Positions 47,360-57,789 of a stretch of 64,000 nucleotides of DNA are shown here, in pieces. The position numbers and the translations under genes are program-made. The notes under the pieces were generated by a model. That model searched no databases and was not told the DNA's origin. It was given only the letters and a program-made list of their open reading frames with translations. The stretch comes from Leptodontidium sp. MPI-SDFR-AT-0119 (Eukaryota; Ascomycota; Leotiomycetes; Helotiales; Leptodontidiaceae): assembly GCA_020726505.1 (NCBI GenBank), contig JAHLEZ010000027.1, positions 310,001-374,000 of the forward strand. Direction: 5' to 3'. Positions within the stretch are counted from its first letter, which is position 1, and each line of letters starts with the position of its first letter.

Positions 47360-49454
47360 ATGATGGCGGCTGCAAACTATCTGCGTGTGCTAGCTTTCGC
47401 AACTTTCACGACATTTGCGTTAGCTGTTGATTCGGATTCTTCTCTGAATCCTTTCTCTGAAAGTGCTTTTCAGAATGGAAATGCAAGCCTCGATGTCCCT
47501 TCGGGGTCTTTCTCGTTCCCTCAATTGATACCCAGACAGCAGCAATGTGCTATCCCTGGTGATTGTATGAAGCCCCCTCCTTTACTCATCTTATGATTAC
47601 CAGGTAGTTACTGACTAACTTCTAGATGTGTGTCCAAGTGGACTTGGTTGTTGCGCTCCCACCGAGAACTGTGTAAGTTGAGAGAAGGTTGGTTTTCCCC
47701 CTATCGAGCGATGACTGATGCATTGCCAGATGGCCAACGGCTGCTGTGGGAAGCAATACGAAACGTGTAGCGGAACGGGCTGCTATGCTACTGGTGCAAC
47801 CTGTTGTAGTGGCTATGTATGCGCGGGGACAGACAACTGCTTACTCGGCAAATGCTGTCCTAAAACCTCGGAAACCTGTCGGGGGACGGGATGTTGGAAA
47901 TCAGGCGCTGTTTGCTGTAGTGGCGGCAGCAGAGTATGCGACAGTGGAGAAGAGTGCTGTCCTAACGGTTGTATGCCCGCCGATGCGGGGAATACGTGTT
48001 GTGGGCAGATATACTGCAAAACTGGGGGGTTTTGTTGCCCTGGACAAACCAGATGTTGCCCTGATGAATGGACATGCTGTGGAGATACGTGTATGCGTGA
48101 TGGCTTCCTACTACGGTGTTTGACTAACGCACTACAGGCTGTTCTCCAGGCACAAAGTGTTCTGAAGGAACGTGTGTCAGTCCGTCGACGTCCAAAACAC
48201 AACCAAGTACATCGTCATCTTCCAGGTCTTCATCTTCCAGGCAGGCGCCAACTCAATCAAGCCCAAAGTTGAGTACTCCGAAATTTCCTACCTCCTCATC
48301 AACGCCGACTTCGACAAAATCCTGCGTCACTTCAGTGCCCAGCCCCACTGGAGCAGCAATCAATAGCCTTCCTGTCATTGAGTTCATCTACATCGACACC
48401 GAATACGAACCCTTCGGAGACATTGTGAAGAGTATGTGCCTCGGCATGAAAAGAAGAAATGTGGTGGGAAACCAAGATATTCTCACTTATGCAGGCTCCA
48501 GAGACCCTTGCTACAAGGACCGACGGAGCGAGGTGAAATGTGGTGGATGCTGTACAAGTGAGTGGCTCAAGTTGTCCTTAAATTCATGATTACTGACATG
48601 ATGAAGACTTACTCAAGGACTCTGGACCCTTCAAAGGGTTCCCCACTAGCTGTGACGAATATCCATTCGCATCAACTGTTGAAGGCGGAACGGGAGCTCA
48701 CAAGAGTTGCGTTGTTGGCTTCCAGAACAGCTTGCAAGGAGGCAAGCTAGGCCCATTTATGAGCAAGCTTGCCTATGGACAGCAGTTCATAGTGCGCATC
48801 GTTGGGATCCAGTGTGCTGATGTTCAGGAGTCCGATCTACAGGGCTGCGTGAATGGCGGCTTGAAATTGAAGCGTCAAGATAGTGTGGGCCAGAGTGCCT
48901 CGGGCTTCACAGGTAAACGCGCATATTGGTTTTCAATCTTGGTGTAGGACTGACAGTTTATAGACCTGGTACGAGCTGTCGACAATAGCTCGAACACCAA
49001 AGCAGCGATCATGCCACTGCTAGATGGAGGCGGGCAGTATAACGTCAACCTTCTCCTGCAATCAGGGAGTGTGGACTCGGTATCGGTCTACAGCAATGCA
49101 GGGGCGAGATTAGACGAGTAAGTTCTTCGTTTCCTCATCCGTCCAATATTGGTGACTACAAACTAAATATTTGTTAGCGGTTTGATATCGCTAGGTTCTC
49201 TATCAAGCACAGGCAGCTCCTTTAATTTCGACTTGGACTACGAAGAATACGGCGTTGGAGTCTTTGCGTACACGAACCAAAATAGCATCAATGTTTCTTA
49301 CTCGGTCACCGTGACCCCGAACACAGCCTCGGCAACCGGGTCAGGCGCAACATCTACATCTACTAAGAAGTCGAATGCGGCGACGCTAGGCTCAAGTGCA
49401 TGGCTTTTGTTCTGTTCTTCTGCTCTTCTTTGGTTGTTTCATCTTCAGCAGTAA
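47360..49454 (+). CDS. Secreted Cys-rich protein with NucA/NucB-type nuclease domain, GPI-anchored, 589 aa
   Basis: Seven exons: 47360-47564, 47626-47672, 47730-48090, 48138-48557, 48607-48912, 48964-49117 and 49178-49454. The six introns of 47-61 nt all have GT...AG ends, and every phase agrees, giving 589 residues. Residues 1-23 (MMAAANYLRVLAFATFTTFALA) are a signal peptide. About residues 65-215 are extremely cysteine-rich with CC pairs (GCCGKQYETCSG, TCCSGYVCAG, RCCPDEWTCCGDTC). A Ser/Thr/Pro linker follows. The next part contains KCGGCC and then SCDEYPFASTVEGG near residues 359-372, the signature of NucA/NucB deoxyribonucleases. The C-terminus is Ser/Thr-rich and ends in a hydrophobic LGSSAWLLFCSSALLWLF tail, as in GPI-anchored proteins. 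Likely a cell-surface or secreted DNase; substrate and role are inferred only. Either in-frame ATG (47360 or 47363) could start it. Confidence 0.85.
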
Positions 49455-49649
49455 TTGAAGACCAGCATGTTCAGAAACTTTAGGAGGCATTACATAGGAT
49501 GGAACGCATCCGCCCACATCTCAAAGGAGTTCCACGAGTTTCATGAATAACTATTAATGTCCGGGTATCATTGTTAATTACCAGCACTTCCTACCACTCT
49601 GTACTGCACAGAAGAGTTCTCTGTTTAGTGTATTGAGCAAAACTCAGAA

Positions 49650-50370
49650 CTAAGTAATTCCAAACCACTTCAAATCAACACTTTCATGTACAGGCACCGT
49701 ATGTCCCACCCCGGCAGCACTATACGCCGTAAACCTCGTCCCATCCCCGTACACCATCTGCGTATACTCACTCTGCGGACTATCCGTCACATTCTTCGTC
49801 CAACTAACTCCTAGAACCGCACTATACTCCGTCACCTCCTCCGCCAGGTTCGGATAGTTGACGAAATTATCCGCCGTCCCATGCCATAGCTGGATTTTTG
49901 GATACGTACTATTGAAGGTAGGATACATGGATTTGACGACAGACGTCCATTGGGAAGGCGTCTTGTTGATCTTGCCGGCGGCGCAGGTGGGAGTAGCGGT
50001 GGTGGGGGAAGAGCCAGGGGATCCAGCAAGACGTCCGGCCGCAACGCCAGAGTAGCCCGCGATGAGGTCTGGGTAGACTGCACACATGACGTTTGTCATC
50101 ATTGCGCCGGAAGAGGTGCCGGTTACGAAGACCTTCTTTGTGTCGGCGTTGTATTTGGTGAGGGTGTACTTAAGCATGTTGGCTAATCCGTTACTGTCGC
50201 CGCCACCGCCGTGGGAGAGGGTTTTGGTGGAGGCGACGTCCCAGCAGTAATTGTCATGTGGGCGGAGGGATAGATGACTATGAAGCCGTTTGTGTCTGCG
50301 AGTTGGGGATACTTTTTCATTTGGTAGTATTGTTGCCCAGTTCCGCTGCATGGGTGTAGCTTTTTTTAGG
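49650..50370 (-). pseudogene. CE1 acetylxylan-esterase-like gene, 5'-truncated and frameshifted
   Basis: The minus-strand C-terminal part is well preserved. It has NNYCWDVAS-like sequence (YCWDVASTKTLSHGGGGDSN), the nucleophile motif GTSSGAMMT, the Asp region WHGTADNFV and the His region AGVGHTVPVH, ending KWFGIT at 49650. Upstream, the correct family sequence (CSGTGQQYYQMKKYPQLADT, GFIVIYPSA) is in another frame, so about one C is missing near 50255. Before that (beyond ~50370) the N-terminus and signal peptide are absent and repeat DNA begins. Intact relatives are secreted esterases that deacetylate xylan. It is convergent with the nuclease-like gene. Confidence 0.8.
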
Positions 50371-50579
50371 CCACAGCTAAATCGACATACGTGAATAGCT
50401 AAATCGACATACGCTAAAAATGTATTGACTTGGTGGGTATTATTTATCAACCTCGGTACGCCATACTAATTTGTACTGCTTAGCAAGGGCCACCTATGTA
50501 TATCATAAATATTCATAATTATGTAATTATCCCGAGGATTAAAAATTGAAGCTATTTAAATCAATTGAAAAGATACTTC
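50371..50579. other. AT-rich junction between esterase pseudogene and MULE
   Basis: Repeat-type sequence including a doubled AGCTAAATCGACATACG near 50385-50415. No gene. Confidence 0.45.
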
Positions 50580-52405
50580 AACACAACACTACTATTATAG
50601 CTTCTATTCCTCAACCTTGTGGCCCTGCGCCCCCTACAGCAATTTACAGCGATATTGCTATTAGATTTACTGCATTTCAAGCATATACGAAAGCAAATGG
50701 TTATGCTCTTTGATCAAGGGATGTAAGGCCATTTCGTACATTATTTGTTTGCGACCACGCAGGTAAATACGACTCAAAAGAGAAGCAAAAGGATATACAT
50801 TCTTTTAAGAGACGATAAAATACTAGTTTAAAGAAGTGTAATTATTTAATAAAGGTTACTCTTATAAAGAATAAAGTCCTAGAGTAGTGGGGGATTAAGG
50901 TTTTAGAGGCTATATACAATTACGCGACCTTTGCTAATTCTATAGCTTATCCAGCACAGAAAATTACTTCTACTCTTATAGAGATTCGTGCTTTAATTAA
51001 TACCTTAGCTAAGGCTAGTTTCCCAAACGCTTAAATTTTGTCAACCCTACGAGAGGAAGACTTAAGTGTTACGTTAACCTCTAAAGATACCTCAAATCTT
51101 ATGGCAAAAGAGCGTACAACACAGTTAAGCAGGAAGACCCCTATTTAATAGCTTATGAAGGTATTTTATTATAATAATAATTGTCTGCTATTTAATTAAT
51201 AAATTGTATAAGAACTATAAGCCAATGATTTCCACCCTTAATACTATTCTTCAACCAGTCTTTTATAACGACTCTTCTTCATTTACCCTACTTTACTCAA
51301 GCTTTAGAAGTAGTATTTCGATGTTTTATGTTACGGCTGGCAAGAGGTTGATACGGCGAGTTGACTTTAGCTTTGTATTAAGGCCTCTAGCTACGCTCAG
51401 AATCGAGAAGAAAAGACTAAAAGGAAAGGAGAGCTTTTCGTAAGGGAGGGCTCGAGTATAAATATATAAAGGACCCTCCTAATAGGGCCTAGCGCCGTCG
51501 AGTGCCATTCACGTCAACATGTCGCAGGCTCGCCACCTAGTCTTCCCTATTAGGCCTAGCGCCGTCGCATAGCCAGCGATGTTACGAGCCCGTGTCGGTT
51601 AGAATACGAGGCGCATCGTAGGTCGTAACATTTTACTCCTTAATTATATATACAAAACCAACCAACTTAATATGCCTTTACTAAATATATATGAAATAAC
51701 TAGGAATAATATAATCGTTTAACTTAGGTTAGTATTTCTATTAGGGGAGACTTAAATAAACTACACATAGACTATTACTTAACTTCGGTCCTTAATACTT
51801 AAGAACACTATTATAAAGCTAGTTTTTATTATGACAAATAGGGAACTAGCTCTAATAAAGTATTTGGATGCACAATTCCCGAATTCCCCACATCTCCTTT
51901 GCCGGTGGTATGTTAATATAAACGTATTAGTAATGACCAAGAAGTATTTTCCGGGGCCTATTAAAAGAGAGGATAAGAAGTGGTTACGCTACCCAAAGTT
52001 CCAAGTATTTCTTAGCTGCTGGAATACGCTACTAGCTAATATAATAAAGCAGGCGTACGATAAGTTGCTTGAGGAGATGAGGGTCTAATTCCCGTTATAA
52101 GCGATGAGTTATTGTAAAAGTACTTGGCTCTTATGAAAGGAGAAACTCGTAGCTTTTTAGGTTAACTAATTAAACTACTTTGGGGTTACTATTACGAGTA
52201 AAAGCTTTGACTTCTGAAGGCCTGAGAAGGTTAATAATGCTATCTCCATCGGGAGAGTTTCGAGGCGGCTTCTTTTCGATGGGTTGATGGTCATTCTGAA
52301 CTCATAGAATGAGCAGCTAGATACAGTACAGGAGAAGAAGTGGGCGAGGCTGAGTTAAATCAGGTGGAGGACATTTATTCACATTGTTAGCTCTCTTACT
52401 AGCGG
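50580..52405 (+). pseudogene. MULE (Mutator-like) transposase, RIP-degraded, split by a solo LTR
   Basis: The plus-strand translation starts with the FQAYTKANGYAL / VRPFRTLFVCDHAGKY DNA-binding-type region (50670-50780). It continues through IEIRALINTLAKASFPN (about 50985). After the LTR at 51329-51630 it resumes with the MULE core: MTNRELALIKYLDAQFPNSP, LCRWYVNINVLVMTKKYFPG, YPKFQVFLSCWNTLLANI, then MSYCKSTWLLWKEKLVAF and FGVTITS. The end is near KKWARLS and RWRTFIHIVSSLTS (52400). Multiple stops are present. It terminates abruptly where the DUF3435 remnant starts, so the two were joined by rearrangement or insertion. Confidence 0.75.
51329..51630 (-). repeat. Solo LTR, 302 bp, TSD TTTTA
   Basis: The ends TGTTACGGCTGG and GGTCGTAACA are inverted. 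The flanks are TTTTA at 51324-51328 and TTTTA at 51631-51635. A TTTATATATTTATA promoter-like stretch on the minus strand suggests that orientation. It is inserted in the MULE remnant. Confidence 0.88.
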
Positions 52406-52436
52406 GGCCGGTTGATTGTATTTGCCAGGTCCGCTT

Positions 52437-53550
52437 AAGATCATTTTCGATTGTCAATCAACCAGTACTGGCGGGATTTCAAGATGCTTTATCGCCGAGT
52501 CAATGGCGCCTTTGTGGATGCAAACGAGTCAAATGAGGTCGTTAAGGTATGTGACCCCATCCTACGCTGCTCTTTTATCGTATACTGATCCTCCGCGCGA
52601 AGTACATCAACGGCACACTGAAGGTCAGGTTCGAACTGGGCACTACGTCCAAGTCCAAGCCCGTGGCTGGACTAGACGACCTGCTTCTCTTGCTCGTCGA
52701 GCACTGGGCTCGGGATGAACACGTCTTTCCCACCGAGGACGACCGGCATTACGTCGCCACGATCCTGCTATTCCAATCTTACACGGGCTGTCGACCCGCC
52801 GAGTTCGTCCACTCCTCGAAGGGTAAAGCCAGTGAAGACCCTCTTGGGGAAGCAGAAGAGACTATCAAGCATAGACGACCGACAGAGAGAGGAGATGAAC
52901 ATGACGCCAAGGGTGCCAACGCTGACGATGGCCTAGAGCACGACGATGGTAGCGATGCTGGTGGTGGCCCTGAGTACGACGATGGCATCCTCTTCGACTC
53001 TGATGACGACGACGTTGGCCTCTATGACGAAGGCACAGACCAGAGCGCCGACCGCGATAGCGGATGCAGTAGTGATATGACCGATGATGGGCTCACCCGG
53101 GCCTTCACGCACATGAGCATTCGCTGCGACCCAGGCGCTCCAAAAGAGGTACCCAAAGAGGTGATGGAGGGCCTCTTCGCAGCGGATCCAGAGATTGTAG
53201 ACCTCGAGCGACGATTCAAGGCCTTATCTACCGAGATCAAGTGGGAGCACAAGTTCATCAAGCGGGCGCTGAAGGAGAAGCGAAAAGAGCACGAAGACCT
53301 TCGCAAACAGCTCACGAATGCGAAGAAAAGCTTAAGAACCGAGATCGAAGACGCATACGGAGAGTGGGGATTCGGCAAACCTGTGCTAGGGCCGAGCTTT
53401 GGAAACAACGACATTTACGACGGACAGGGCCAAGGCTGTACAAATGGCCATCTTGCAGAATTTGAGGACTGGCGCCATGATTTCGAGCAAGACGCCATAG
53501 GAGAACAGTGGCATGTACACAGTATTTACCTCCTGTATTGGTGCCAATAG
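52437..53550 (+). pseudogene. DUF3435 recombinase-like relic lacking the catalytic region
   Basis: The first recognisable exon is 52437-52546 (INQYWRDFKMLYRRVNG ... NEVVK). The intron is 52547-52602 (GTATGT, TACTGAT branch, AAG acceptor). It then continues YINGTLKVRFELGTTSKSKP, DDLLLLLVEHWARDEHVFPT and LLFQSYTGCRPAEFV. These are the hallmark N-terminal blocks of the fungal DUF3435 family (tyrosine-recombinase related; Starship captains belong here). An Asp/Glu-rich linker follows. At about residue 170 of this part the text passes directly into GLTRAFTHMSIRCDPGAPKE and a Lys/Glu coiled-coil-like C-terminal region. In the family the catalytic His/Arg/Tyr portion lies between these blocks, so it is missing, yet the frame is kept. 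The 5' end is also lost: a TAA precedes the first block. It may splice into the C2H2 ORF via 53515-53560. Confidence 0.7.
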
Positions 53551-53560
53551 CTACTGACAG

Positions 53561-54217
53561 ATGTGCAGGAATGCTGAAATCAGGGTTCAGGATACACCAC
53601 TTCAATCAGTGTATCCGACTTCGCAAGGCATCGATAACCCCGACACTACGATAAAATCCACTCTTCATCACCGAGTCGAGAGCTACGGAGCAAATGCTTG
53701 CCACGAATGTTCCCTCCAATTTCCGTATATATCTGCACTTAACACTCACGCCAAACAAACTCAACACGCACCGTACGCATGCAACTGCGGTGGCACCTTT
53801 GCCAGATTCGATATTCTAGATCGCCATCTTCGGACATCTAACCCCCAGAAACTCTATCTATGCCTATTCTGCTCCAAGCACTCTGGGCAGGGATCTTTCA
53901 AGCGCCTAGATAATCTCACGCAACATCTTCGGGGATACCACAATCACGAGATTTCTGTCGAGTCGCCCGATCATCCGCAACCATTGGCGCTGTTTTGTTG
54001 TCCCCACGAAGACTGTTTTTATCACCACGACGGTTTCGGTGCTCAGAAGTACTTCACAAAGCATTTGCGCGAGGTGCATGACGAGAGTTTATACCCCTGT
54101 GATGTTTCGGGTTGTGGTAGAATTGGTGGCAGAGGGTTCTTTAGAAAGAGAGATCTGATGAAGCACCAAAAAGGTCATCTTGATGTGGATTCAGACTCTG
54201 CGTTGCAAGTATCATGA
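53561..54217 (+). CDS. C2H2 zinc-finger ORF, 218 aa (possible 3' exon of the DUF3435-like gene)
   Basis: Five C2H2-type fingers are visible: CHECSLQFPYISALNTH, the YACNCGGTFARFDILDRH finger, LYLCLFCSKHSGQGSFKRLD with NLTQHLRGYH, CCPHEDCF with YFTKHLREVH, and YPCDVSGCGRIGGRGFF with DLMKHQKGH. Such arrays bind DNA or protein. As an isolated ORF it starts MCRNAEIRVQDT. An intron 53515-53560 (GTACAC...ACAG, 46 nt, phase 0) would instead fuse it to the upstream DUF3435-like coding region. The donor is weak, so both readings remain open. No stop interrupts it, and base composition is normal, unlike the MULE remnant beyond it. Confidence 0.65.
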   Translation: MCRNAEIRVQDTPLQSVYPTSQGIDNPDTTIKSTLHHRVESYGANACHECSLQFPYISALNTHAKQTQHAPYACNCGGTFARFDILDRHLRTSNPQKLYLCLFCSKHSGQGSFKRLDNLTQHLRGYHNHEISVESPDHPQPLALFCCPHEDCFYHHDGFGAQKYFTKHLREVHDESLYPCDVSGCGRIGGRGFFRKRDLMKHQKGHLDVDSDSALQVS

Positions 54218-54413
54218 ATTTCAGCGCCACAAAAGTCAACTTGTAATTTCCTTTTACGTGTGTACTATCCGATAGCGTTGCCTAGGGAATCTTTCTACTG
54301 TCTGTATCTTTGAAAAGTTGTAGACACGAAGCTTAGTCAGCCTCCCTCCCATCCCAGGCAGCGCTATCACATAAGTCAGACACGGCAGAGCAGCCTGAGA
54401 ATACACTAAGAGA

Positions 54414-54560
54414 CTATTTTAGCTCCTAAAGGGGCTCGTTCTGGGGCTCCCTTAATGCTCAGTTACACTTTCCTCGTCTTGTCTCCAAACACAGACCCCA
54501 CTTTGGCTCTATTGCGACCGAGATTCCCCCAGAGCCATTTTAGACCCACATTCGCTCAGA
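54414..54560 (+). repeat. Repeat X, less mutated copy
   Basis: Aligns with 28888-29045 along its length. Less AT-rich and therefore probably younger or shielded from RIP. The hAT-type element starts directly at its end. Confidence 0.65.
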
Positions 54561-55516
54561 CAGGCTGGCCAATAAGTCAGTAAGTCAGTTTTCAGTTGAA
54601 GATATATTCTCAACTGACTGACTGACACAAAAATCGACGTAACTTATAACTGACTGATAGGAAGTTCGGGGACTGATAAGTTAGTTCCAAAAATAGAATA
54701 TATTAGACATTAAGTAAGACTGCTTTGTAGGCTCCTAGGAAGTTAATTGCTCTCCTATTTACCCAGTTTTTAAGCATTCCTGGTGCCATAGAGTCTTGCT
54801 AGATAACTGAGAGCTCTCTACAGTTGTTTGCTTTGCGCAGGAAGAGAATATTCGCTCGCACTTAGAGCTCATAGCTGGGATGGCTAGAAAATCAAAGGCC
54901 ATAGCAGCTAACTCAGGCCATTCCTTCTCCTTCTCTTCTCGTTGTGAGGTTTAAAAGGGTCGTAAAGCTCGTTATATTAAGGTTCTAGTCGTTTGCACCG
55001 GTCCGTAATATCTTTGGCTCTGCAGACTCTTCTACTGTCGGTTTAGCCATCATCGCCGCCAACACGTTCGGGACAATTCGTATAAGCGCATTAGGTGCTC
55101 TTCTATCGTCATCGTCGCTCAAATCGATAGGGGATGTGTGAGAAGAGGCCATTTTAATAAAGTTATCGTGATTATTCCGACAGATACAGAGATTTGGATG
55201 CGATCCGGGGATTCTGGGGTTCTTTAGAGCTCGGCAGAGTCACGATTCTAGCCAATTAGAAGCCTCAATTTTGGCTAAGCGAGGCGGCCGCCCCTATCAA
55301 AATGTATCCACGGCATCTATGGGCTTCAAAATCAGGGCATCCATACTACTAAAACTCAACCTATTCGGGAATTTTTAATATTTGAACTTATAAGCAACTG
55401 ATCAACTTATTACTAACTGACTGACTTATCTAATAATATATCTCAACTGACTGACTGACGTTGAAGAAGGTGGCTTATTTAGTTGGCTTAACTCAACTGA
55501 CTTGTTGGCCACCCTG
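54561..55516 (-). mobile_element. Non-autonomous hAT-type element, 956 bp, TSD CGCTCAGA
   Basis: Terminal inverted repeats are CAGGCTGGCCAATAAGTCAG (left) and CAGGGTGGCCAACAAGTCAG (right end, reverse complement). The flanks are CGCTCAGA at 54553-54560 and CGCTCAGA at 55517-55524, a perfect 8-bp target duplication typical of hAT. Subterminal regions are full of CAACTGACTGACTGAC repeats on both sides. No transposase domain is left apart from a 55-codon minus-strand ORF. A truncated relative sits at 34863-35225. Confidence 0.9.
54985..55152 (-). pseudogene. 55-aa ORF inside the hAT-type element
   Basis: Minus-strand ATG at 55152-55150, MASSHTSPIDLSDDDDRRAP..., stop at 54987-54985. A Ser-rich/acidic start like this could be the disordered N-terminus of a lost transposase. 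No domain is present, and expression is doubtful. Confidence 0.4.
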
Positions 55517-55524
55517 CGCTCAGA

Positions 55525-55716
55525 TACACCGCACAGGTGGGGGTTCTGATGCAGACGATCAAAACAGCTCAGATTCCTCCTCGACCGTACGGGCGAAGAT
55601 ATACAGTCCATCCAGCCCGCGACAATATATCTCCAGGTCTCGATGAGAGTATACCTGGCGGAACTAGCAGCCAACTACGAAGCGGAGAAAGCCTTGCCTA
55701 GAAAGAAAGGGGAACA
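55525..55716. other. Right flank of the hAT-type element
   Basis: Short stretch of fairly normal composition. It should continue repeat X after the target site, but similarity to 29046 onward is weak. Confidence 0.4.
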
Positions 55717-55901
55717 TGTCAAGGGCTCAAATCAGGTGACTTTATACTTTTATAAAACTATTCACAACTTTATATTAGCCGCACGAGCCAACTCGTAAAC
55801 TAATATAAAAGACAGATTTCCTTAAGAATCTCTTCTCTCCTTGTAATCAATCTATTTAACTAAGTCGTAATTGTCCACGAACTTGCACTCGTCCCGTGAC
55901 A
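55717..55901 (+). repeat. Possible LTR with TGTCA...TGACA ends
   Basis: Starts TGTCAAGGGCTC and ends GTCCCGTGACA (inverted ends). The following AT-rich DNA (55902-56590) could be a gag remnant. No target duplication was found. Confidence 0.4.
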
Positions 55902-56592
55902 TTAATTACTATAGAAATAATTATGATCTATTAGTCCCCGACATCGATTATAATCCTTATACTAATAAAACCTACTTCTATAACTAAAAACAGACCCCGC
56001 CTACTCCTCGACACAACGTAAACACTTTGTCCCGACTAACTCTACTATAATAGCCTCTAGTACTCCCCAAATTGATACATTTATAAACTCAAAAGCCCTA
56101 AGAGCTAGATTAAAATCACTTGTAATAATTAAATACTTCACGTATACTTACCTTTTTATGAACTAAGCTATCTAAAGCGAAGAATCTTACCGAGTAATAT
56201 AGGCATTACACTAACCTTAGTTTATTTACGAAATTAAAATCCTTTCCGAAGTACTTATCGACTTAGAAATAATAATTAAAGAACTTAAGAGACCTCTTTC
56301 AACCTTTTCTTAATAAGCCAAGGAATCTAAGGCCTAACACGGCGAATTACTAAGTCAGAACTATGACTTTATAGCGACTCACGCCTACGTAGTAAAAGAA
56401 AAGGGTATTATAACTAACGTACTTAGCTTACAGGCCCTGACTAAGAAAACACAAACTTTGCGTGCACTATTTTACTTAGACCCTCTAAAGTTTTTAGGAA
56501 ACGACCTAAAGGAAGTACTAGTGTTCTTCTTAAAGTTATAAAAATGCTTACTCGAATCTCATAAAAGGGGCCTAGTGCGTCGCCTCGAGCCG
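55902..56592. other. AT-rich probable retroelement interior
   Basis: RIP-type sequence. Plus-strand translation has protein-like pieces with stops but no diagnostic motif. Confidence 0.4.
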
Positions 56593-56597
56593 TAAAC

Positions 56598-56759
56598 TGT
56601 TGGATTTCATGTGATCCAAGAGTCACGTGAATGCCGAAGGCTCTAGAAGCCTTGATTTGTAAACACATAGAAAGCTCTCGAAGCTCTCTCTCATGTATAT
56701 AAACCTACTCTCACTTTGCCTTTAGAAGAGTGAGGCATGCAAATAGTCAAAATGTGACA
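56598..56759 (+). repeat. Solo LTR, 162 bp, TSD TAAAC
   Basis: Starts TGTTGGATTTCATGTGATCC, contains CATGTATATAAACC (promoter-like) and ends AAAATGTGACA. The flanks are TAAAC at 56593-56597 and TAAAC at 56760-56764. The TGTTGGA start is typical of Copia LTRs. Confidence 0.88.
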
Positions 56760-56989
56760 TAAACGGCGTCGGCTCGGGCACTATACCCCTTTTCCTTCGA
56801 TTCTTAGCGCATTTTACTTCGTAGGCTCTCCGAGGGTTAAATAATAAATGTTAATTATTACTTTATTATTTTTCTTTTAATTTAGGGGCGAGCCCCCTAC
56901 ATACCTCATCTTATTAATTTATTAATAAAATATTAATAAACTATCAAAACGTTTCAAAAACCGTTGAATTTCTCTAAAGTAAATCGATT

Positions 56990-57545
56990 TATTGCTTATA
57001 TTATAATATCTTTATAATCACGCAGGCTATTACAAATCTGACTAACCCATCTTAAAGGCCTAATTAAAATAATTATTTATTAACTTTTTTATTAACTTTT
57101 TTTATTACCTTAGCCCTAATATTCGGCTCGATGCACAATTTTAAAGATAAAGTCTAATTTAAGGTTTATATCGTAATCTACCCTTTTCTTTAATCCTTAA
57201 TATCTTTATAGCTACGCTAGCCATTATAAATCCGAAAAGCGCATTTTAAAGGCCTTAATTAGGCGATTAATTTACACCTTTTTCTATTACTCTAGCTTTA
57301 ATATTTAAGTCGATGCACGACTTTAAAGAATCGCCTGGTATTAAAGTACTAGATTTGTTACACATCGTAATCCATTCTCTTCTTTAATAATTAATATCTT
57401 TATAATCACGCTAGCTATTACAAATCTAAAGAGTGCATTTTAAAGAGCTTAATGTAACGATTAAATTCTTACTTTTTTTATTAGTATAAGTTATAAACTC
57501 GTCTCGATGCACGATTTTAAAGATATCGCCGGATTTCGTTGAGTT
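56990..57545. repeat. Tandem repeat with ~185-bp unit, three copies
   Basis: The words CGATGCACAATTTTAAAGA, CGATGCACGACTTTAAAGA and CGATGCACGATTTTAAAGA recur at about 57132, 57314 and 57505. AATATCTTTATA followed by GCTATTACAAATC-like words recur with the same period. Units are about 182-191 bp and AT-rich. Confidence 0.75.
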
Positions 57546-57789
57546 TTGGTGTTCTTAGCTAAGCTTCACGTGTATTTTTTTTCTTTATTACTAATAAGAA
57601 GCCAAAGAAATTCCTTGGCGTTCAATTTTTCCGATTTTCACGCATTTATCCTTATAGATTTAATTACGTGCAGGAACTCTTTCCATGATTACGTTGCACT
57701 AGGCAATTAGACCCTCGTATTAAACAAGAGGGCCTAGAAGTTATTAACTTATCTCGAAATCAAGCCTTTGAAATATATAATAGATTAAA
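57546..57789. other. Sequence between the tandem array and the hAT remnant
   Basis: AT-rich with no recognised feature. Confidence 0.4.
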
